Below are positions 57,558-64,000 of a stretch of DNA of 64,000 nucleotides, one piece after another. Numbering within the stretch: position 1 is the first letter of the stretch; each line of letters opens with the position of its first letter. The notes under the pieces were generated by a model. It made no database searches, had not been told where the DNA came from, and was given only the letters and a program-made list of their open reading frames with translations. The stretch covers positions 372,501 through 436,500 of the forward strand of contig CAMRHE010000168.1 of NCBI GenBank assembly GCA_947044405.1. Reading direction: 5' to 3'. A program made the position numbers and the translations under genes. Source of the DNA: Leptodactylus fallax. Taxonomy: Eukaryota; Chordata; Amphibia; Anura; Leptodactylidae.

Positions 57558-57795
57558 GTTGCTGTCCGCCTGGAATCCTTATTTTTAGTTCGGAGACAAA
57601 GTCCTGCAAGTTTCACCTTTCTCACCACACTAAAAAGCGGAAACCAGACGGAAATGGCACAAACTGATACATGCGGATTACTTTTAAAACCCATTGAAAT
57701 CAATGGGTTGCAATCCGGACTGAACGAAATCAGCTTTTGAAATTTCACATACTGATTTCTAACGGAATGGCCGAATGCAGATGTGAACTGGGCCT

Positions 57796-58136
57796 AATAC
57801 AATATATATGCCACATTAGATTTTGTAAAAGTGTGTGCAGAAAAGGAAGACTGAACCTCATGTTCATCAGTCACCTCAGACGCTTACAAGGGTTTCTTTC
57901 ATATGACTTTCTGCAATCATCCTTGTATTCTCTCAGCAGTTTTTGGGCACTTTCCAAGATTCAAAGAACTTAAAAGACAGATAAACATTGAGCCATGATT
58001 TAGACAGCATCCTGCTGGAGCCTAAAAGCAAAGGATTTCATAGTGTACAATGTCTTCACTATGTAAAGTTGGATTGCATGAAAAAAAAATTGATTGTAAA
58101 TGTTTGGAGTTTTTAATTTGAGCGCCTACACACATA
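57796..58136. other. Unassigned stretch
   Basis: AT-rich with no recognised feature, ending at the TA that flanks the next Tc1 element (58135-58136). Confidence 0.4.
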
Positions 58137-59688
58137 CAGTGGGGAAAAAAAGTTCTCCCACTCAAAAAGATGAGAGAGGCCTGTAATTGACATCATAGGT
58201 AGACCTCAACTATGAGAGACAAAATGAGAAAACATATCTAGAAAATCACATTGTCTGATTTTTTAAGAATTTATTTGCAAATTATGGTGGAAAATAAGTA
58301 TTTGGTCACCTACAAACAAGCAAGATTTTTGTCTCTCACAGACCTGTAACTTCTTCTTTAAGAAGCTCCTCTGTCCACTCATTACCTGTAGTAATGGCAC
58401 CTGTTTGACATTGTTATCAGTATAAAAGACACCTGTCCACAACCTCAGTCACACTCCAAACTCCACTATGGTGAAGACCAAAGAGCTGTGGAAGGACACC
58501 AGAAACAAAATTGTAGACCTGCACCAGGCTGGGAAGACTGAATCTGCAATAGGCAAGCAGCTTGGTGTGAAGAAATCAACTGTGGGAGCAATAATTAGAA
58601 AATGGAAGACATACAAGAACACTGATAATCTCCCTCGATCAGGGGCTCCACGCAAGATCTCACCCCGTAGGGTCAAAATGAATACAAGAACGGTGAGCAA
58701 AAATCCCAGAACCACACGGGGGGACCTAGTAAATGACCTAACGTAACGTAACAAAGGCTACCGTCAGTAACACACTAGGCCGCCAGGGACTCAGATCCTG
58801 CAGTGCCAGACGTGTCCCCCTGCTTAAGTCAGTACATATCCAGGCCCGTCTGAAGTTTGCTAGAGAGAATTTGGATGTTCCAGAAGAGTATTGGGAGAAT
58901 GTCATATGATCAGATTAAACCAAAGTAGAACTGTTTGGTAGAAACACAACTCATCGTGTTTGGAGGAGAGTGAATGCTGAGTTACATCCAACCATACCTA
59001 CTGTGAAGCATGGGGGTGGCAACATCATGCTTTGGGGCTGTTTCTCTGCAAAGGGTCCAGGACGACTGATCCGTGTACATGAAAGAATGAATGGGGCCAT
59101 GTATCGTGAGATTTTGAGTGCAAACCTCCTACCATCAGCAAGGACTTTGAAGATGAAATGTGGCTGGGTCTTTCAGCATGACAATGATCCCAAGCACGCC
59201 ACCAGGGCAACGAAGGAGTGGCTTCGTAAGAAGCATTTCAAGGTCCTGGAGTGGCCTAGCCAGTCTCCAGATCTCAATCCCATAGAAAACCTTTGGAGGG
59301 AGTTGAAAGTCCGTATTGCCCAGTGACAGCCTCAAAACATCACTGCTCTAGAGGAGATCTGCATGGAGGAATGGGCCAACATACCAGCAACAGTGTCTGC
59401 CAACCTTGTGAAGACTTACAGAAAACGTTTGACCTCTGTCATTGCCAACAAAGGATATTTAACAAAGTATTGAGATGAACTTTTGTTATTGACCAAATGC
59501 TTATTTTCCACATTAATTTGCAAATAAATTCTTTAAAAATAGGACAATGTGATTTTCTGGATTTGTTTTCTCATTGTGTCTCTCATAGTTGAGGTCTACC
59601 TATGATGTCAATTACAGGCCTCTCTCATCTTTTTAAGTGGGAGAACTTGCACAACTGGTGGCTGACTAAATACTTTTTTTCCCCACTG
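58137..59688 (+). mobile_element. Tc1 element, full length
   Basis: 1552 bp. Left end CAGTGGGGAAAAAAAGTTCT, right end inverted (TTTTTTTCCCCACTG), TA on both sides (58135-58136 and 59689-59690). The inverted regions are long: GATGAGAGAGGCCTGTAATT and GACATCATAGGTAGACCTCA on the left are mirrored at 59580-59632. The transposase is on the plus strand. A different family from the other Tc1 copies in this window. Confidence 0.96.
58468..59473 (+). pseudogene. Tc1 transposase with several stops
   Basis: Starts ATG 58468 ([20 protein letters not shown]). Helix-turn-helix part includes [20 protein letters not shown] small rearrangement with tandem AACGT units near 58740 breaks the frame. The region of the first catalytic Asp reads with TGA for the preceding Trp and TAA for the following Glu (SD kept, about 58905-58925). 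The frame 58970-59326 has [33 protein letters not shown] (second Asp) and [11 protein letters not shown] (third acidic residue), then TGA at about 59324. The end KGYLTKY with a stop lies at 59473. Inactive. Confidence 0.93.
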
Positions 59689-59694
59689 TATGCC

Positions 59695-60130
59695 TATTTT
59701 GTGATGTGACCTACCCACGAGAATTCCAGCAATGTTTGGGTTTAGTTTAATAGACTCTGCCAAGGGTTCCATAACTAGGGCAAATATAATCGGAGACACA
59801 CTTTTATTAATGCCCGATTGCAAGAGGAAAAGCATGCTCTTCAGCGTATCTGTAGTGACTGGCTCATTAGATGTAGGGAACTCGGAGATTTCACTGTGAC
59901 TGACTAGCAAAATAGAATCCTCATCAGAAGCCTGATCGGGCCCCTTTTGCCTCCATCCTTAATGGAATGTGAAGTAGTAATGGGTAGAGCATCCGCCCCA
60001 TCGGAACTCATGGAATCTTGAGAAAGGCCAGGAGAACCAGATGGAGTGGATACCTGAGAGCGCATGGCGGTGTTGTTCACGAGCAGGCTACCTAGGTTAT
60101 GGTTCCGAAAAAATTCAGTCAGCTTTCTAG
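59695..60130 (-). pseudogene. Tx1-type L1 fragment no. 3 with internal deletion
   Basis: The minus strand reads SPIIFALVMEPLAESIKLNP and AGILVGRSHHKIG at about 59810-59695, the RT block just before the catalytic FADD box (compare SPLIFSIVMEPLAESIRTNP in L1 no. 1). Upstream, between about 60100 and 59820, ORF1-like text is read (SGSPGLSQDSM, then FPTSNEPVTTDTLKSM). ORF1 start and RT are thus fused with everything between them deleted. The fragment ends where the Tc1 begins. Confidence 0.7.
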
Positions 60131-60379
60131 GAATACCAGCAGAAGAAGGCTTCTAGAGATACCAGCACGAAGTACCGCCCAGGAGGGATAAGTAAGTGTT
60201 TTTTGTTTTTTTTATGTTTGCTCATCTCCCCTGGGCCTTCAATCATTGTACTCAGAGGTCTAAAGAGATACTGCTAAAACTGAACTGAAACTGCTAAACT
60301 GCATTAATAGCAGTTTCAGTTTGGACGTATTCGGTCCAAACAAAATCGCTAGGCGAAACTCGCGAGATGAATCTCGCGG
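60131..60379. other. Unassigned stretch
   Basis: No recognised coding signal. The short text TTTGCTCATCTCCCCTGGGC resembles the region before the R3 repeat. Confidence 0.35.
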
Positions 60380-60585
60380 GGATTGCCCAACAAATAACTT
60401 TACCAAATATCCCTGCTCTTGCTTTCCTTCTGCACTGCAGGGGTCCCCATGCATCCCATATATGAGACATATGGGAGACACAGGGCCCCTTGGAGAACAG
60501 AAGGAGAAGCGGAGGCGGCCATGAGAAGGAACGGGGATTGGTAAGTATATAGGGATTACCCCAGGAGGTAACGGTCTATTCAAAA
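60380..60585. repeat. Dispersed inverted-arm repeat R3, inverted copy
   Basis: Reverse complement of the text at 55130-55330: GGAACGGGGATTGGTAAGTA and ATTACCCCAGGAGGTAACGG match the inverted start of that copy. GGGCCCCTTGGAGAACAG matches its middle. Non-coding. Confidence 0.65.
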
Positions 60586-61422
60586 AAAAATAGATTCCAA
60601 GGCCCTGTAACAGCCGCTATGGCTGCTACCGTGGTAGTTACCAGTCAATTCCAGGCCTGACCACAGCTCATATGAACAGGACCCCCTACATCATACATAG
60701 TATACTACATAGTATTGGGTGCTTCCCTGCGGGACTACTAAAGACACCCCCTGAGCCATTAGCAAAGGGGGACCTGACTTTGGGATGGGGGAACCAATAA
60801 CTCCTGCAGTTTCATCTTTGTGAAGTAGTTGTGTAGAGTTATATAGGCTGGTTCAGCTTTAAGAGTATATGTGTGTGTGTTCAGCTTTAGAAGTATATAG
60901 TGCCTAGTGTGTTACTGTAGGGAGGGAGGATTTTATGATTAGATGCCACTTCCTGTCTTATTCATCTTCTCCTCTTTCTCTCACCACAAGGACTGGAGGA
61001 AACATGTCTGCAGAATCAGGGAGTATAATATTGTACAGTGTCCATATTAGGACATCCTCAGATATCAGAGTCAAACATCAGATTAATGGCAGTTTACAAC
61101 TGTGATACCTGACTTCTGACACCTGATTTGTCTGACACCTGACTCTGACACCTGACTCTGACACCTGACTCTGACACCTGACTCCTGACACTCATCTATG
61201 ACTGAAGTCAGCTATCAAGCACATACAGTGTGTCTTCTAGTGATTGTATCTGCTGGCAAGGATTACTGACCTCTGATTGACCTGCTCACACTCAGGAGTA
61301 GAAGATACATTGTATAAGAGGTGCAGGCTGAGAAGCTCCATGAGCTCTGATACATGAGTCTGATACCTGACTTGTGACTCAGTCAGAGATGAGAGTCAGA
61401 AATCATATGAGTTTTTCATATA
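60586..61422. other. Unassigned, with a 13-bp tandem repeat
   Basis: No coding signal. At 61132-61183 four exact copies of CTGACACCTGACT lie in tandem, with imperfect copies on both sides (about 61105-61195). Confidence 0.5.
61132..61183. repeat. 13-bp tandem repeat, four perfect units
   Basis: Four consecutive exact units of CTGACACCTGACT, flanked by degenerate units such as CTGACACCTGATTTG before and CCTGACACTC after. Confidence 0.93.
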
Positions 61423-61641
61423 TAGTTGTGCTAAAAAGTTTACATACCCCGGCAGATTTTTTTGTTTTTTTGGCCTTTTTTCAGAGAATATGAATGATAA
61501 CACAAAAACTTTTTCTCCACTCATGGTTAGTGGTTGGTTGAAGCCATTTATTGTCAAACTTCTGTGTTTTCTCTTTTTAAATCATAATGACAACCAAAAA
61601 CATCAAAATGACTCTGTTCAAAAGTTCACATACCCCAGTTC

Positions 61642-61990
61642 TTAATACCGTGTATTGCACCCTCTAACATCAATGACAGCTTGAAGTCTTTTGTGGTAGT
61701 TGTGGATGAGGCCCTTTATTTTCTCAGATGGTAAAACTGCCCATTCTTCTTGGCAAAAAGTCTCCAGTTCCTGTAAATTCCTGGGCTGTCTTGCATGTAC
61801 TGCGCGGTTGAGATGTCCCCAGAGTGGCTCAATGATATTGAGGTCAGGAGACTGAGATGGCCACTCCAGAACCTTCACTTTCTTCTGCTGTAGCCAATGA
61901 CAGGTCAACTTGGCCTTGTCTTTTGGATCACTGTCATGTTGGAACGTCCAAGTACGTCCCATGCGCAGCTTCCTGGTAACGTGCTGCATT
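61642..61990 (-). pseudogene. Tc1 transposase, C-terminal part
   Basis: The open frame on the minus strand has WTFQHDSDPKDKAKL (second catalytic Asp; DNDPKHT is changed to DSDPKDK), [18 protein letters not shown] (third acidic residue) and ends RGCNTRY with a stop at 61642. The N-terminal part continues after the L2-like insertion. Confidence 0.92.
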
Positions 61991-62793
61991 AATAATAATA
62001 ATAAAAATAATAATAAATTTTATTTATATAGCGCCAACATATTCAGCAGCACTGTACAATTTTTAGGGTTCAAGTACAGACAAAAAAGATACATTACCAA
62101 GAACTAGTCAATTCACACACTGGGACTGAGGGCCCTGCTCGCAAGAGCTTACAATCTATGAGGTAGAGGGGGTGACACAAGAGGTAGCAGGGGCGGCAAC
62201 AGACGTAGCATTGCTTGTACAATGGTCAGACAATTTTGTAATAGAGGTTACTGTCATTACACATATATAAGCTGTATGAGCCGTCACCAGCCGTGTCCTT
62301 TAACGTGCAGATGGTGCCTGGACATATAAAGTTAGTTTGATACTGCATCATATCCTGTGAGGTAATGTTGCAGCATAAACAGAGGAGGGTACGTTTTAGG
62401 GATTCTAACTACGGAAGGGTTTACATTAGGAGTTGTGATAGGCCTGTCTGAAAAGATATGTCTTTAGTTTACGCTTGAAGCTGTGGAAATTGGGGGTTAA
62501 TCTAATAGTCCAGGATAGAGCATTCCAGAGAAGTGGTGCAACTCGGGAGAAGTCTTGTATACGAGCGTGGGAGGTTCTGATAATAGAGGATGTTAGTCTT
62601 AGGTCATTGAGTGAACGGAGAGTACAGGTTGGGCGATAGACAGAGATGAGGGGAGGAAATGTAGGGAGGTACAGCATTATGGAGAGTCTTGTGAATGATA
62701 GTGATAAGTTTATATTGTATTCTGTATTGAATAGGCAGCCAATGTAGTGACTGGCACAGACTGGAGGCATCGCTGTAGCGTCTAGACTGATAG
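61991..62793 (-). mobile_element. L2-like LINE 3' fragment (copy 3) in Tc1
   Basis: Begins with the inverted ATT tail (AATAATAATAATAAAAATAA) and TATATAGCGCCAACATATTC, and is collinear with the 3' end of the copy at 15950-17476. The minus-strand open frame 62426-62770 has FSRVAPLLWNALSW and FKRKLKTYLFRQAYHNS, the last coding segment. The Tc1 sequence on its two sides can be joined across ATT (a short target duplication is possible). Confidence 0.92.
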
Positions 62794-63343
62794 ATTCATC
62801 TTTCCTTTAACTTTGACCAAGTTTCCTGTGCCTTTGAAGCTCACATATCCCCACATCATCAATGATCCACCTCCGTTCTATACAGTAGGCCTTGTTGACA
62901 CCTCTCCAAATGTAACGTTTATGGTTGTGGCCAAAAATTTTGATTTTTGTCTCATCACTCCAAATTACCTTGTTCCAGAAGTTTTGAGGCTTGTCCCTGT
63001 GCTGTTTGCCGTATTGAAGGCGAGATTCTTTGTGGCATTTGCACAGTAATGGCTTTCTTCTGGCAACTCGACCATGCAGCCCATTTTTCTTCAAGTGCCT
63101 CCTTATTGTGCATCTTGAAACAGCCACACCGATAGTTTTCAGAGAGTCCTGTATTTCAGCTGATGTTATGTGTGGGTTTTTCTTTGCATCCCGATCAATT
63201 TTCCGGACAGTTGTGGCCGAAATTTTGGTTCGTCTACCTGACCTTGGTTTGGTTTTTACAGAGCCCCTGAGTTTCCATTTGTTAATCACAGTTTGAACAC
63301 TGCTGACTGGCATTATCAATTCCTTGGATATCTTTTTCCCCAT
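62794..63343 (-). pseudogene. Tc1 transposase, N-terminal part
   Basis: The minus-strand frame starts MGKKISKELIMPVSSVQTVI (helix-turn-helix), then SGRRTKISATTVRKI, TIRRHLKKNGLHGRVARRKP and the first catalytic Asp in WNKVIWSDETKIKIFGHN. It runs on to a GTGNL-type region near 62815 in another frame. Frame is lost after RYIWRGVNKAYC, near the PTVKHGGG block, so at least one indel plus the L2-like insertion inactivate it. Confidence 0.92.
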
Positions 63344-63952
63344 GACTCACAATCCAGAAACGTCAGTGACTGGAGGAAAGATGCAACAGTCTGTCTGGAT
63401 CCCAGAAACTCCCTCAGCTTTTATGCACACACAGTGATTACAAGCAAACAGGTCACAGGTGAGGATGTTACCTGTAGTAGACATTCAACCACTTTGTGCC
63501 AACTTCTGGGCATGTTATCAGCCAAAATAACCAGGGTATGTGAACTTTTGAACAGGGTCATTTTGATGTTTATGGTTGTCATTATGATTTAAAAAGAGAA
63601 AACACGGAAGTTTGAGAATAAATGGCTTCAATCAACCACTAACCATGAGTGGAGAAAAAGTTTTTGTGTTATCATTCATATTGTCTGAAAAAAGGCCAAA
63701 AAACCAAAAACTTTTTAGCACAACTGTACATACAAGCCAGTAAGCACATACAATGGTGGAGATTTATCAAGTAAAATTATGGTATCATTTTCACCAAATA
63801 AATTCTCTAACATGTCGTGCGTCACATTCATCAAGTGTTTTAAATACTTTTATGACTTGTACAAAAATGGGTGTGACCTACACACTGTGCTCCAAAAATA
63901 CACCCAAATCATAAGAACTTTTAGTTCAACCAATCACTGGTGTAACGTTAGG

Positions 63953-64000
63953 CTGTGTTCACACTACCGTTAGATGTCTGTTCTGATAGTGTTCATTGAA
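63953..64000. mobile_element. Partial foldback/MITE at the window end
   Basis: The text GGCTGTGTTCACACTACCGTTAG resembles the ends of the foldback family at 11168 and 56187. The rest of the element lies outside the window. Confidence 0.5.

Larger units (their letters stand above)
56187..57795. mobile_element. Outer foldback element of a three-level nest
   Basis: The left end AGGCCCAGTTCACATCTGCG is inverted at the right end (GCAGATGTGAACTGGGCCT). The left arm (56187-56303, continuing 56687 to about 56790) and the right arm (about 57557-57795) are complementary, for example GGAATGGCCGAATGCAG versus CTGCGTTCGGCCATTCC and AAAATAAGGATTCCAG versus CTGGAATCCTTATTTTT. The left arm is interrupted by a second foldback and the centre by a third. 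No protein. Confidence 0.85.
61423..63726 (-). mobile_element. Tc1 element split by an L2-like LINE
   Basis: Left end (T)AGTTGTGCTAAAAAGTTTA and right end inverted (AAACTTTTTAGCACAACTG), TA on both sides (61421-61422 and 63727-63728). The subterminal text AAAACTTTTTCTCCACTCAT on the left is mirrored on the right at about 63650-63669. The transposase is on the minus strand. An L2-like LINE at 61991-62793 (about 0.8 kb) explains the 2.3-kb length. Confidence 0.95.

Noticed and set aside
56234..57740. Many short open frames on both strands
   Set aside because: Produced by palindromic foldback DNA, mirrored between the strands and without domain similarity.
61105..61195. Possible CRISPR-like short repeat array
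   Set aside because: A 13-bp direct tandem repeat without spacers in a eukaryotic context; a simple minisatellite.

Overview
This window is eukaryotic and almost certainly from an amphibian (anuran-like) genome. I recognise no host protein-coding gene, tRNA, rRNA, CRISPR array or bacterial-type operon. Nearly all interpretable sequence is transposable-element (TE) sequence at different stages of decay: Tx1-type L1 LINEs, L2/CR1- and Rex1-like LINEs, a Penelope-like element (PLE), a Ty3/Gypsy LTR retrotransposon, several Tc1/mariner families, hAT elements with 8-bp target duplications, and many palindromic (foldback) non-coding repeats. The organism call is inferred from this mix of families and not from a host gene.

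Layout. 0.3-1.2 kb: deleted Tc1 copy. 2.9-5.8 kb: hAT transposase pseudogene with a BED finger. 6.4-11.4 kb: MITEs, LINE scraps, minisatellites, a long hairpin and a truncated copy of a large non-coding repeat. 14.5-29.0 kb: a Russian doll. A Tx1-type L1 holds an L2-like LINE and a Tc1 element, and the Tc1 holds a complete two-LTR Gypsy element. 29.8-33.2 kb: Tc1 and L2-like fragments, a small hAT MITE and a hammerhead-ribozyme-like motif on the minus strand. 33.5-33.7 kb: a near-perfect palindrome. 33.8-38.9 kb: a 5.07-kb non-coding element bounded by TTAA plus an 8-bp inverted end, containing conserved hairpins, palindromic modules and an approximately 394-bp tandem array. 39.7-44.4 kb: a PLE (RT plus GIY-YIG nuclease) split by a nearly intact Tc1. 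46.1-54.9 kb: a second Tx1-type L1 with ORF1 split by a hAT-bearing insertion and ORF2 split by a solo LTR that itself contains a Rex1-like LINE. 55.0-57.8 kb: a hAT MITE and three nested foldback elements. 58.1-63.7 kb: two more Tc1 copies, one split by an L2-like LINE, plus a Tx1-type scrap.

How the parts work together: the sequence shows no cooperating host gene set. The relations that can be read are insertion order and parasite-on-parasite dependence. The Gypsy element is the youngest unit in its nest, because its two LTRs differ by only about 2% by eye. The open-frame endonuclease of the second L1 and the nearly intact Tc1 inside the PLE are the best-preserved coding units. The most novel-looking signals are the hammerhead-like motif, the TTAA-bounded element with compensatory hairpin changes between two copies, and the recursively nested foldback elements. 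All coordinates and identities come from reading the sequence. No database search was run.
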